Part shown: positions 34,819 to 46,127 of the stretch, in pieces
Layout of the letters: every line of letters starts with the position of its first letter
Position numbering within the stretch: the stretch's first letter is position 1
Assembly: GCA_903813345.2 (NCBI GenBank)
Contig: CAIIXF020000002.1
Location: 34,304,109-34,368,108 of the forward strand
Source of the DNA: Owenia fusiformis
Taxonomy: Eukaryota > Annelida > Polychaeta > Sabellida > Oweniidae
Length of the DNA stretch: 64,000 nucleotides
Direction of reading: 5' to 3'
Notes under the pieces: generated by a model
The model's input: the letters and a program-made list of their open reading frames with translations, nothing else
What the model was told of the DNA's origin: nothing
Databases searched by the model: none
Translations under genes and position numbers: made by a program

Positions 34819-37556
34819 ATAATCACTGTGGTACAAATGTGAAGACATGGTGTAGTTATGCTGGGTTATAATCACTGTGGTACAAATGTGAAGACATGGT
34901 GTAGTTATACTGAGTTATAATCACTGTGGTACAAATGTGAAGAGATGGTGTAGTTATGCTGGGTTATAATCACTGTGGTACAAATGTGAAGACATGGTGT
35001 AGTTATACTGGGTTATAATCACTGTGGTATAAATGTGAAGACATGGTGTAGTTATGCTGGGTTATAATCACTGTGGTATAAATGTGAAGACATGGTGTAG
35101 TTATACTGGGTTTTAATCACTGTGGTACAAATGTGAAGAGATGGTGTAGTTATACTGAGTTATAATCACTGTGGAATAAATGTGAAGACATGGTGTAGTT
35201 ATGCTGGGTTATAATCACTGTGGAATAAATGTGAAGACATGGTGTAGTTATGCTGGGTTATAATCACTGTGGTATAAATGTGAAGACATGGTGTAGTTAT
35301 GCTGGGTTATAATCACTGTGGTATAAATGTGAAGACATGGTGTAGTTATGCTGGGTTTTAATCACTGTGGTACAAATGTGAAGACATGGTGTAGTTATGC
35401 TGGGTTATAATCACTGTGGTACAAATGTGAAGACATGGTGTAGTTATGCTGGGTTATAATCACTGTGGTATAAATGTGAAGACATGGTGTAGTTATACTG
35501 GGTTTTAATCACTGTGGTACAAATGTGAAGAGATGGTGTAGTTATACTGAGTTATAATCACTGTGGTATAAATGTGAAGACATGGTGTAGTTATGCTGGG
35601 TTATAATCACTGTGGTATAAATGTGAAGACATGGTGTAGTTATACTGAGTTATAATCACTGTGGTACAAATGTGAAGACATGGTGTAGTTATACTGGGTT
35701 ATAATCACTGGTACACATGTGAAGACATGGTGTAGTTATGCTGGGTTATAATCACTGGTACAAATGTGAAGACATGGTGTAGTTATGCTGGGTTATAATC
35801 ACTGTGGTATAAATGTGAAGACATGGTGTAGTTATGCTGGGTTATAATCACTGTGGTACAAATGTGAAGACATGGTGTAGTTATGCTGGGTTATAATCAC
35901 TGTGGTATAAATGTGAAGACATGGTGTAGTTATACTGGGTTATAATCACTGTTGTACAAATGTGAAGTCATGGTGTAGTTATACTGGGTTATAATCACTG
36001 TGGTACAAATGTGAAGTCATGGTGTAGTTATACTGAGTTATAATCACTGTGGTACAAATGTGAAGACATGGTGTAGTTATGCTGGGTTATAATCACTGTG
36101 GTATAAATGTGAAGACATGGTGTAGTTATGCTGGGTTATAATCACTGTTATACAAATGTGAAGACATGGTGTAGTTATGCTGGGTTTTAATCACTGTGGT
36201 ACAAATGTGAAGAGATGGTGTAGTTATGCTGGGTTATAATCACTGTGGTACAAATGTGAAGAGATGGTGTAGTTATGCTGGGTTATAATCACTGTGGTAT
36301 AAATGTGAAGACATGGTGTAGTTATGCTGGGTTATAATCACTGTGGTATAAATGTGAAGACATGGTGTAGTTATGCTGGGTTATAATCACTGTGGTACAA
36401 ATGTGAAGACATGGTGTAGTTATACTGGGTTATAATCACTGTGGTATAAATGTGAAGACATGGTGTAGTTATGCTGGGTTATAATCACTGTGGTACAAAT
36501 GTGAAGACATGTTGTAGTTATACTGAGTTATAATCACTGTGGTACAAATGTGAAGACATGGTGTAGTTATGCTGGGTTATAATCACTGTGGTATAAATGT
36601 GAAGACATGGTGTAGTTATGCTGGGTTATAATCACTGGTACAAATGTGAAGACATGGTGTAGTTATACTGGGTTATAATCACTGTGGTACAAATGTGAAG
36701 ACATGGTGTAGTTATGCTGGGTTATAATCACTGTTATACAAATGTGAAGACATGGTGTAGTTATACTGGGTTATAATCACTGTGGTACAAATGTGAAGAG
36801 ATGGTGTAGTTATGCTGGGTTATAATCACTGTGGTACAAATGTGAAGACATGGTGTAGTTATACTGGGTTATAATCACTGTGGTACAAATGTGAAGAGAA
36901 GGTGTAGTTATACTGGGTTATAATCACTGTGGTACAAATGTGAAGAGATGGTGTAGTTATGCTGGGTTATAATCACTGTGGTATAAATGTGAAGACATGG
37001 TGTAGTTATACTGGGTTATAATCACTGGTACACATGTGAAGACATGGTGTAGTTATGCTGGGTTATAATCACTGTTATACAAATGTGAAGACATGGTGTA
37101 GTTATGCTGGGTTATAATCACTGTGGTATAAATGTGAAGACATGGTGTAGTTATGCTGGGTTATAATCACTGTGGTATAAATGTGAAGACATGGTGTAGT
37201 TATGCTGGGTTATAATCACTGTTATACAAATGTGAAGACATGGTGTAGTTATGCTGGGTTATAATCACTGTGGTATAAATGTGAAGACATGGTGTAGTTA
37301 TGCTGGGTTATAATCACTGTGGTACAAATGTGAAGACATGGTGTAGTTATACTGGGTTATAATCACTGTTATACAAATGTGAAGACATGGTGTAGTTATG
37401 CTGGGTTATAATCACTGTGGTATAAATGTGAAGACATGGTGTAGTTATGCTGGGTTATAATCACTGTGGTATAAATGTGAAGACATGGTGTAGTTATACT
37501 GGGTTATAATCACTGTGGTACAAATGTGAAGACATGGTGTAGTTATACTGGGTTAC
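34819..37556. repeat. 49-bp minisatellite, about 56 copies (2.7 kb)
   Basis: The unit is ATAATCACTGTGGTACAAAT followed by GTGAAGACATGGTGTAGTTATGCTGGGTT. Copies are almost identical. Variation is restricted to a few sites (ACAAA/ATAAA, GACATG/GAGATG, ATGCT/ATACT, and a two-base-shorter TCACTGGTACA form), which occur in shuffled combinations. This suggests rapid turnover by unequal exchange. It lies in the intron between ZE13 and ZE14. Confidence 0.95.
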
Positions 37557-37804
37557 AACTATTTTCATAGTGAGAATAACCACAAAATGAACAGTATAAT
37601 CATGCTCTTACTGACTAACAATTAAAAAATAAACAATGCTATGTATTCAAACAATGGAATTAATAGAATTTATTGAACTGTATACAAATTACAAACATCA
37701 CATTCAAACTTACTTCATCATAATATTTGGAACATAAAATTAATCAAGATGTTTGAAATTGTTTAATGTCATGACTGTTTACTTCTGTGATCCAAGTACT
37801 ACAC

Positions 37805-37905
37805 CTTATGACTTAACCAACATTTAAATGTTATTTCTCCAGTATGGATCCTCATATGATGATCATAATGGGCCCTGTTAACCATGTATTTTGTGCATAT
37901 TCTAT
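37805..37905 (-). pseudogene. Relic of a finger exon abutting ZE14
   Basis: Immediately past the ZE14 stop, in another frame, the minus strand reads [28 protein letters not shown]. It aligns with the first finger of ZE16 (CPICKKPMVNKGHYSYHMRTH). Its own lead-in and acceptor are gone, and it soon runs into stops. A deletion appears to have brought the middle of one exon against the end of another. Confidence 0.65.
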
Positions 37906-37909
37906 ATGG

Positions 37910-38142
37910 TTATCTTGTTATATTCATATGTTTCTTCTTAATATGTTTCTTCAGATCTGCATTTTGTCGATACGATTTCAAACACAAATTACATTTAAAT
38001 GGTTTTTCTCCAGTATGGCTCCTCATGTGATATTCATAATGTGTCTTGTCATTCAACAATTTCTTACAAATATGACAAGAATATTCAAATCTGGGTTTTC
38101 TCAGGTTTCTTCCCTCAGTTACTTGTATAGTGTATCCATAAT
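37910..38142 (-). CDS. ZE14: alternative terminal exon, two zinc fingers
   Basis: The acceptor TTTGTATTTACAG ends at 38143. Seventy-six residues. A short lead-in (YGYTIQVTEGRNLRKPRFEY) precedes finger 1 (22-42, CHICKKLLNDKTHYEYHMRSH), the linker HTGEKPFK and finger 2 (50-71, CNLCLKSYRQNADLKKHIKKKH). The tail is MNITR. The open frame continues upstream through the acceptor into the intron, but that part (leucine- and valine-rich) is not finger-like. A decayed finger lies right behind the stop. Poly(A) signal candidate: minus-strand AATAAA at 37669-37674. Confidence 0.87.
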
Positions 38143-38732
38143 CTGTAAATACAAAAGAAATTAACTCAGCAGGTGTTTCAAACAAAAGTACAAAATAGGT
38201 TATAGAGAGGGGCAATAATACACAAAGCATTAACATGCAAAATGTCACCACCTGCCATTAGTTACAGATGCTGAATACCATCTGCAAAAAGTTGTTGTCA
38301 CTACTTGTAATGGTGACATAAAAACAGAGACATGCGTAACATAAAAAGCATGTGCAATGTGACCAGAAAAGGAAGACCATTGAATTAGGCAATATCTACT
38401 AAAATAGTTACATCAATGGCATTTAGCACACTCCAGAACGGTTTTAGGAAAATTCATATGGTTATCAAAAATACATTTAGTAGGTCACTATCTTTAAAGT
38501 TATGAAAACAGTACAATAGAGTATGAAACCAAAGATTCATACATGTTTCATTAACCTGACAAATTGTTGTCACCTGGTTTAGTTATTGCAAATGGTTAGA
38601 AAAATGTAACATTTTGTTACAGACAACAATCACTAACTTCCAAAAACCAATGCAAGTATGCAATATGTCACACATTTTGGTGTTGAAATAATAATTTAAT
38701 AACTAATTCATTCCAATATTACAACTAACTGG
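38143..38732. other. Intron-like spacer between ZE14 and ZE15
   Basis: No exon. A segment near 38236-38282 (TGTCACCACCTGCCATTAGT, then CTGAATACCATCTGC) resembles sequences above ZE9 (23.2 kb) and near 17.56 kb, possibly remnants of a shared element or of duplicated intron. Confidence 0.45.
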
Positions 38733-39115
38733 TCATGGAATCATTTTTTGTGTTTTTGCTTCTTTTTTCTTTACAGTTAATGACATTAGCCATGTGACTG
38801 AATTTAACTCTCTTAAACACAATTCACAATTGAATGGGTTTCCTTTTGATTGGCAGTTATATGATTTTATTACCTTTCCTTTCATTACTCTTTTAATTTT
38901 TTTTCCTTGTTTGTGTCCATGAACTTCTCTCTGATGTCTATTCAAATCAGATATTTGTCTGAAGTCTTTCAGACAAAGTTTACATTGAAATGGTCTTTCT
39001 CCAGTATGCATCCTCATGTGATAACCTCTGTTAACTATAGATTTTTTGCAGATTGGACATTCATATTTGACTTTGGATTTTTGAGGTTTCATTGAGTTGA
39101 TGTGGTGCCTGTGAT
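38733..39115 (-). CDS. ZE15: alternative terminal exon, one intact finger with two damaged ones
   Basis: The acceptor TATATTTTTAG ends at 39116. 126 residues. Finger 1 (19-36, CPICKKSIVNRGYHMRMH) is three residues shorter between the Cys and His pairs than its sister in ZE16, so it may not fold. Finger 2 (44-65, CKLCLKDFRQISDLNRHQREVH) is intact. A 25-residue lysine-rich stretch follows (GHKQGKKIKRVMKGKVIK), then a third unit that keeps CELC but has no His pair (CELCLRELNSVTWLMSLTVKKK). The frame is open, but the exon looks to be losing function. Its lead-in HRHHINSMKPQKSK matches that of ZE16. Confidence 0.8.
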
Positions 39116-39424
39116 CTAAAAATATACAAATATAATATTTTTTAGTAAAATATGGTAGGTGTGTGTATATTTTTCAGCATCAACTTCTATATGGTGAAAG
39201 TAATAATAAAGGTGCTCACAACACTACTTGGGTCAATTTTCTTGGTTCCATATTTTATGTATACAAGGAATTCAACAAGTTAATTTTGCTATAAAACTAA
39301 TATTTATTAGACTAATAATAAACTAATAAAACTCTTTTTAATAAAACTTCAACAGTATCACCTTCAAATATTTGTAAATAAAAAACTGAAACTTTGTATG
39401 TGTATCTCATCGAGCTAGTTGTAA

Positions 39425-40168
39425 CAGGCCTCTTAGAATTCCAACAACGCGAACATCAGTTCTGAGCTTGCGAACTACGTTCCTTGCGCTCGAACCACGA
39501 TTCTCACGTTGCAAACGTGATATCTTTAGTTGCGCGCCACCATTTCCTCACTCCCGAACATATTTCTTCACTGGAGAACAGAGATCCACGCTCGCAAACA
39601 ATTTGTACAAAGTGTGTCCGTGTATTTGGGATTCCAATTGCAAGCAACAACACTAGGAGTCGGGTTGCAGTTTACATTGACCCTTATATGTACATGTACA
39701 TGTGTATTTCAATAGTCATAAACTCTCAGCAGCCAATAAAAAGCCATGTTTTTGTTTTTATTACCCAGCCCTTTCACTGAAAATGTCAATGCTTGGGATC
39801 ACAAAGTATTGACTGTTACTACTGTAGTAGTAACAGTCGCAAAGATGCTGTAATTTTCAATAAGTTAGGGTATTCATTAACATGCACAAAAACTGGGAAA
39901 GTATTTTTTCAGAATTCCAAATAAAAACACCCCGTTGGAATTTTAGTTATGTTTAATATGAATAAAATTACAGACTTTTTTTGATCAGGTGTGTGGTTTG
40001 CAAGCATTGATCTCTGTGCCGGGTGGAGAAATATCTTAGGGACCGAGGAAATGGTGGTGTGTGGCTAGGATTTCACATTCGCGACGTGAGAATCGTGGTT
40101 CGTGTGCAAGGAACATAGTTCGCGAGCTCAGAACTGATGTTCGCGTTGTTGGAAGTCTAGGAGGCCTG
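39425..40168. mobile_element. 744-bp MITE with about 95-bp terminal inverted repeats
   Basis: The ends CAGGCCTCTTAGAATTCCAA and (read from the right) CAGGCCTCCTAGACTTCCAA continue as inverted copies for about 95 bp, roughly 88% alike by eye, with ACAACGCGAACATCAGTTCT identical in both. TGTAA lies on both sides (39420-39424 partly, 40169-40173), a possible 5-bp target duplication. The interior is non-coding. The open frames here come from the terminal repeats. Confidence 0.75.
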
Positions 40169-40229
40169 TGTAAGAACTTCTCATTCATACTTTGTTTGAT
40201 CACGCATATGTACAATTTTAACCAATTAA

Positions 40230-40415
40230 CTCATCAGGAGGTTTTCATTTACAATAATATAATAAAATGTGTCCTATATACAAAAATAGTCTCTTATATA
40301 CAAGTCCAATCTTCAGTGTATTGTCCTAAATGTCCTTTATACGCCAGTATCATCTTCATATGCCTTATTGAAAAAGGCTTTGAAGCAGTTTTGTTGATTA
40401 TTGTAGTCTAAAAGT
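40230..40415. repeat. Segment duplicated at about 45360-45520
   Basis: CTTATATACAAGTCCAATCT, TCAGTGTATTGTCC and CGCCAGTATCATCTTCATAT correspond in order to CTTATATACAACTCCAATCT, TCAGTCTTTTGTC and ACCAGTATGGATCTTCTTCATAT below ZE17. So the regions downstream of ZE16 and ZE17 share ancestry. Confidence 0.6.
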
Positions 40416-40521
40416 CCTTGAAACACACAGAAATAGATAACTTTTGATTTGTGAATGGGTAGTGCAATTTGATGAAAGTCCATTGTTAGTGTATTATCTT
40501 ATTGTATAAAAATGTTAAGTG

Positions 40522-40739
40522 TTAGTGAGTGAGTCTATGTATATCTCTCTGATGCCTATTCAAATTGCTGACATTTCTGAACCCTTTCAAACACAGTTGA
40601 CATTTATATGGTTTTTCTCCAGTATGGGTCCTCATGTGATAACTGTAATGGCCCTTGTTAACCATGGGTTTCTTGCAGATTGGACACACATATCTGGCTT
40701 TCAATTTTTCAGGTTTCTTTGATTTGATGTTACTGTGAT
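40522..40739 (-). CDS. ZE16: alternative terminal exon, two zinc fingers
   Basis: The acceptor TATATTTTTAG ends at 40740. Seventy-one residues, one of the two smallest open exons. The lead-in HSNIKSKKPEKLKARYV is lysine-rich. Finger 1 is at 18-38 (CPICKKPMVNKGHYSYHMRTH), the linker is HTGEKPYK, and finger 2 is at 46-67 (CQLCLKGFRNVSNLNRHQRDIH). The tail is RLTH. It is the intact sister of ZE15 and of the relic at 37.8 kb, so three descendants of one exon lie within 3 kb in different states of decay. Seventy-nine bases above its acceptor begins the 3.6-kb element at 40818. Confidence 0.88.
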
Positions 40740-41779
40740 CTAAAAATATAAAGAAAATATTTCTTTGTAATATGGTGCATGCTTATTTGGAGGCGAAATA
40801 ATAACCTGAATATTATACAGGGGGCCGTTCTTGGTACAATCGTAACTTACGACCGTCGTAACTTACGACTCGTCGTAAGTTTAAATATTTACGACCGAGT
40901 TACGACAGGTCGTAAGTTACGACCGCGATGTTTTTGGAAGCCGTCGTATCTTCGTCGTAAATAACCATACTTACGACCGGTCGTAAGTAGTTAAGTTATA
41001 TCACATGATGATCATGCGATTCTTTTACGCCTAAAAGTGCGCTATTACGAAATTTAGAATCAACGCGTCATTTGGGATTTTCAGAATATTTCCATACAGT
41101 ATCAATCATTTTTATATTTACTTTTAATAAACATACTTAATAAGTACTTAACAGTGTTCGAAATTTATTCTAGCAATAATAATATTCAATACATAAAGGC
41201 TACAGTAACAAAACGGCATGCCACGTAACGTTAACGAACAAATCATCAAATTAATAGGTACACCGTATGGTTTTTGTCACCACTTGTTGGCGGCAATTGG
41301 CGGTCGGCGTCTGGAGTTTGTCGTCTGTAACAAATTGCAGGTGGTGATATTTTGTGTGGTAATTGCCTTGTTGATGTTTTTTAACTGATATGTTTCTAAG
41401 CTATGGGATGTTTTGAAAAAGGCGCAATGTCACCAGCGTGCAAAAACTTTTAGCCAAGTAGTGGAAGTCTGAACGACCTGTAATAAATCCATAGATCATC
41501 ACAAAATGAAAGTCGTTTCTGTTTTTTAAATGACTAATAACAAAGTGTTACGTAATGAAAAAGAATAATCAAAATATGTCATCGAGTGGAGGGGGGTATA
41601 CTTTGTAAGACATACTGTATGTAATTGAATTGCCGGGAACGAGAAGAAGGAGAATGGGTTCTTTTCCCTCCAAAGGTTTGGCAACCTTAGGTCCCTCATT
41701 GAACTGTTTGAGTTTTCATTAACTGTACTTGCAATGAAAAAGGTAGAAGTAAATTGAATTAAATTCCTATTCCTCAATT

Positions 41780-42308
41780 ACAATAGGTCGAAAATTGATT
41801 CATTTGATGAATTTTTGAAAATCGTTATTCCCATGTAGACTAACGCAAAATGGGTTCGGGGCAAATCAGTATTCAGAATACTGTATATATTAAGTGGTAA
41901 GTGGTATTTAATCCGAGTGGTTAATTTTCCGAATGGTCAAATTTCATCATTTTCATCATTTTCCTAATTTTAATTTTCCTGATTACAAGAAACCTCCCAT
42001 TGGATAACATTATAAAGACAATATTTCCGACATTTAATTTTCCGAACCTGGCAAAAATTAGGAAATAGGCAAATTAAATGATTAGGCAAAATTACCACTT
42101 ATACAGTATCTATTGTTGGATTGTCTAGTTTACTTTATGTACATTAGTTTACAGAGCTTCAGGGTTATTTTTGAAAATCATTTTTCGCCTCCTGGGTTAT
42201 ATCAATGTGGGAGGTTCCTTGTGGCAAACCCACCATTTCCTATTTTACTGTATACGGGAATGTCGATCTTCAAAAATTCATCGGATATGTCATTTCCGAC
42301 CTATTGTA
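41780..42308. mobile_element. Foldback element nested in the 3.6-kb element
   Basis: ACAATAGGTCGAAAATTGAT on the left is mirrored on the right by ACAATAGGTCGGAAATGACA (minus strand). Similarity runs inward for about 60 bp (CCGATGAATTTTTGAA, ATTCCC). The centre has repeated TTTTCCGAA and AATTTTCC motifs. Non-coding. Confidence 0.6.
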
Positions 42309-42694
42309 GTCTTTGAAAAATTGAGAAAAATTAGAGGCATTTAAAATTCAAATACAAATTAAAACGCATGGTTGAGGTGGAACTCCATTATTAACTGCTA
42401 AATCAAGCTGCTAAATCATTTGACGATAATTGACCCGGTTCTCTGTGATTGTTCTGTCGTCTTCATCATCGAAATTCTTTCTCTAGGGCTATTTGAAGGA
42501 GTATTTTAGGCTAATCCCAAGCCAAAAAGCCCAAATTTTGAAGATTAATGCACAAATTAAAAAAACGACCCCCTTGCTATGGACCTGTAAAGGATGTCAC
42601 ACTTAGTCAAAAAGTGACTGGATATTAGCATAGTAAATGATCTTGAGATGTTTATACTTCAATCCTTTCAGAGCTTTCATTGGATGAGAGCTGT

Positions 42695-42890
42695 CTGGAT
42701 CTTAGCTTGTATACGCGAATGCAAGTAGCGACTGTCGGCTTCCTTATTAAGCTACTTTTTATGGCACACTCATTTAAATATGAATGGAATAGTGCCAGGT
42801 TATATGTAAACGTTTTGGTCATAAAAAAGTAGGTTAATCCGTCAGCCGTCAGCCAGTAATTAAATTCGCAAATACAAGGTTAGGGACTAT
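42695..42890. mobile_element. Palindromic MITE relic, same family as 19.1 kb
   Basis: GCGAATGCAAGTAGCGACTG on the left pairs with a CAGTAATTAAATTCGC region on the right, and CTCATTTAAATATGAATGGA lies in the centre, as in the copy at 19095-19275. Confidence 0.5.
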
Positions 42891-44428
42891 GATTTTTATG
42901 AGGGTCAGTTCTTGTAATCACATGACCAAATTAAAACAATCGGAAGATAATTATTTGCATTATTGTTCAACTCTGCTTTTTCTGGCTTAAATTCAAGTTT
43001 CCAAATGTCAGACCAAGTTCTACTTTTTTAATATAATTTTGAAGTTGAATATGAGATTAACAACATTCAAGATGGGTAATAAAAAAATCATAGCATCTCT
43101 GGGTGGTATTTTGTAAGCGGAAAATGTACCTTTACTGAGAAAATTGGAGTTTAGAATAGCTGCATTCCATCAATCTGCCCAACGCATTACGACACTCGGT
43201 GTTGCTTTAAATAAAGCTAAACGCAAGCACAGCACAGCCAAAGGCATAGGGTACTGGACTGTTCACTGTGAATGCGCAATTTGAATCTAATTTTCGACTC
43301 ATAAACACATTCTATCATCACATCATTCTCACAACACATACTTGGAGTTTCAATCAAGATTATAAGATATTCAGAAACTCGTTGAAAATCTTTTCAAATG
43401 TATGGTTTCGTTGAATTACATGTACAGGTTTTACAGGTAAAATCAAAATTTTGCTACTGTTTAAGTTTAATCTGGACAACTGCTTACATGTGTTTTTTTA
43501 TCAACAAAACAACAATGGATACAGAGTTATCTGTAAAAAACAATAAAATAGCACTGAAATAAATTTCTCAGTTTTGTCCTTCGATGTGGAAGGCACTGCC
43601 GGATGTCCTTTCATTTTTTGCGCTGAACTGCGTAGCACAGTTACGCGGCTGTGCCATCGTTTTGATTCTCCACCTTGATATTTACCTTTTAACACGCTTA
43701 AATACGTGATCCGGAAAGGACCTTCCGGTTGCTAAATGGAGGGATATACAAAGTTTGCATTTTGATTGCAAGCGAAGCAGTTGTAGAACTGATTCCTTTT
43801 GAGAATCATATGCTCTCTCTATGCTCTGAATGCAGTTAAAATTGCTCTCTCCCACTCTTTTCAATGATACTTCTCTTAACTTTTCTGGTTGAGACACCAA
43901 TGAAATTGTGTCGCTTGTCACGTGATCTTATGTATGTTTCTTTCAACTCATTGAATATGAAGGCTTTTTAACGTCTCTGCAGACATATTCACCTTATTAA
44001 AATCACGACATTCAAAACCGTTAGGATACTTTGGAGCAGACGGCGGGGCACGACATGTATACTCGATGTACAAGATATTCCAATCACACCAAATACAAAA
44101 CTTAATTCAATAATTAGTGCCCAATCAAACAGCAAAATATCCTCAACTACACCAAATACAAAAATGAATAAAAAATTGATGTCCAAACTAATTAGCCACA
44201 CAATGGCGAACAGTGAGCTAAGTTACGACCAAATCGTAAGTTAAGACACCCCTAACCCTGGTCGTAAGTTACGACCGATTTTTAGTGAAAGTCGTAACTT
44301 ACGGAAATAGTGACGACGTTCGGAAGTTACGACGATGTACGAAAAACGCATTTTTTGCCAGTCGTAGTAAGAGAACAATGACTTACGACCGGTCGTAAGT
44401 TACGACCGTTTCCAAGAACGGTCCCCAG

Positions 44429-44811
44429 GGTAAGAAAAATTTGCCAATACTAAGTTTAATATAAAAACATGTACTTTTAAAGTGCACTTCATTAGGTATT
44501 CTTTGAGAATGGAAATATACATTGAACTTTGTATCCCTCTAAATGGTTAATCACTAGAAAAATGGACTGATCATAATAGGAAATATATTTCCTATTGAAG
44601 TCCTTGATAATTAGGCTAATGCTCAAAATTACCAATTAAACTGGCATGTTTAAGTCCCAAAGCCAGATCAAATCCAAGTAAATTCATAAACTAATTGCAA
44701 GGTATGGTAATGTTTTAAAAGGTAGAGGGTGTTTTGTTTTTTAAACATTCACAAAAAAGGTTGCACAATTTTATGTGAAAAAACCACACTTCTAAGATAC
44801 GTGACAACCTG
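44429..44811. other. Spacer between two elements
   Basis: AT-rich. I see no gene or repeat. Confidence 0.5.
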
Positions 44812-45022
44812 CAGGCCAGTAGCCAGGGGGGGTTCACAGGGTTCGGGCGAACCCCCCCCCCCCCCTGGCCAAAAATTCTTTCAAAATCATGCAGTTTTTG
44901 ACCATTTTGAGCACTTCTCTAGAGATTTTAGCCTAATTTGGGCCAAAATTGTCAAATGTGAACCCCCCCTGGAATTTTTTGCAAATTGAACCCCCCCTTG
45001 GCAAATCCTGGCTACGGGCCTG
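44812..45022. mobile_element. 211-bp MITE, CAGGCC...GTAGCCAGG ends (hAT-like)
   Basis: The ends are CAGGCCAGTAGCCAGG and, from the right, CAGGCCCGTAGCCAGG. C- and G-runs stand just inside. TIRs of this form are common on hAT-type MITEs in invertebrates, from general knowledge. The expected 8-bp target duplication is not clear (ACCTG flanks both sides). Related decayed copies are at 28.4 kb and inside the element at 51.3-53.3 kb. Confidence 0.7.
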
Positions 45023-45509
45023 ACCTGTATGGTCTGAAAATCATCGTTGGCTTGTTGAAGTGTCTTATAAATAAATAAAATGTTCAAGGTTTCAAAATAA
45101 CTTTAATTAAACTAAAATAACTAATGTATTTTGAACAGATCATACAACAAGTAAAGCTAATTTTGTTCCAAAAAGTTATTTATTAGACAATCATTTCCTT
45201 TGATATCCACAGATTATGTTCAACACGACATTTGTTAACTTTGGATCTATATAATTTCTCCAAATTACAACAGTCTCTTATTTCTTACAGTGTATACAAT
45301 ATTGTCTATTGTCCCTAATGCCCATCAAACACCTGTATGTATTAATGGGCAATGGTCTATATAATACTCTCTTTTCTCTTATATACAACTCCAATCTTCA
45401 GTCTTTTGTCTCTAACGTCCATTATATACCAGTATGTGTATTATGTGTATATAATATAAAAGTCTCTTTTTTCTTATACACAAGTCATGATCTTCATCTC
45501 TTGCATCTG
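45023..45509. other. Spacer and probable 3' UTR below ZE17
   Basis: Bases 45360-45509 are the copy of the segment at 40230-40415. A minus-strand AATAAA candidate lies near 45178. No exon. Confidence 0.5.
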
Positions 45510-45814
45510 CTATACACCAGTATGGATCTTCTTCATATGAGTTATTAGGTGATTCTTCTGGTGAAATCTTTTATCACATTCTCTACATTCAAATGGTTTC
45601 TCTCCAGTATGGATCATTAAGTGTTGTTTTAATGTGCACTTAGCTCTGAACCTCTTCAAACAAAGCTCACATTCAAATGGCTTCTCGCCAGTATGGGTCC
45701 TCAAGTGATAGTTAAAATTACCAACATTGTTCAGTGTCTTATTGCATGTTGGGCACACATATTTAGGATAAGGTTTTGAAGTAGTTTGGTTTACCATAGT
45801 GGGGTCTCGGAGTC
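45510..45814 (-). CDS. ZE17: alternative terminal exon, three zinc fingers
   Basis: The acceptor TATATATTTCCAG ends at 45815. One hundred residues. The lead-in (LRDPTMVNQTTSKPYPKY) runs to finger 1 (20-40, CPTCNKTLNNVGNFNYHLRTH), finger 2 (48-68, CELCLKRFRAKCTLKQHLMIH) and finger 3 (76-97, CRECDKRFHQKNHLITHMKKIH), with TGEKPFE linkers. It stops after TGV, as if a further linker had been cut short. An open frame extends upstream across the acceptor into a MITE (45882-46127). That part is not finger-coding and I exclude it. Confidence 0.88.
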
Positions 45815-45881
45815 CTGGAAATATATAGAGTTGCATTAATTTTGATTTAAGAATGGTAAAAGCAATTGGTGAGTCCATTGT

Positions 45882-46127
45882 CATCCTCCGATCACAGGGT
45901 TTCAAAATCCAGAACATATTCTTTCTTTTTACCCCCTGCGATAAGCAGTTACCATTTCCCCGATTAAGAACTCGCAATCTGATTGGCTGTCGCAACACTG
46001 CGACAGAAATCATGTATAAGTCATTGCGCATAATTAGATCACGTGATTAAGTTAAATCGGGCGCGTCCAAATTGGTTATAGCAGGGGGAAGAAGGAGGTA
46101 CGGATTTTGGACCTGCTAAGGAGGATG
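45882..46127. mobile_element. 246-bp MITE with 9-bp target duplication
   Basis: The ends CATCCTCCGATCACAGGGTT and (from the right) CATCCTCCTTAGCAGGTCCA continue inward to a shared CAAAATCC and CCCCCTGC. GTCCATTGT flanks both sides exactly (45873-45881, 46128-46136). A 9-bp duplication fits Mutator-type elements. It landed 67 bp above the ZE17 acceptor, near where a branch point would lie. Confidence 0.85.

Larger units (their letters stand above)
40818..44428. mobile_element. 3.6-kb DNA element whose ends are dense GTCGTAA palindromes
   Basis: The left end is CAGGGGGCCGTTCTTGG. The right end, read inward on the minus strand, is CTGGGGACCGTTCTTGG. Each is followed by about 170-200 bp filled with direct and inverted copies of GTCGTAACTTACGAC and ACGACCGGTCGTAAG. 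I found no clear target duplication and no transposase-like frame in the 3.2-kb interior, so it is non-autonomous. The superfamily is unassigned. Another foldback (41780-42308) and a palindrome (42695-42890) sit inside, so it has served as a landing site. Confidence 0.75.

Noticed and set aside
34819-37556. CRISPR-like regular repeat
   Set aside because: Units are contiguous with no distinct spacers, the sequence is eukaryotic, and variation is point-like. It is a minisatellite.
45815-46031. N-terminal extension of ZE17 above its acceptor
   Set aside because: The extension runs into a MITE and has no family resemblance. The array-wide phase-1 acceptor at 45815 explains the boundary. The same reasoning removes the apparent extensions above ZE1, ZE14, ZE18, ZE20, ZE25 and ZE26.
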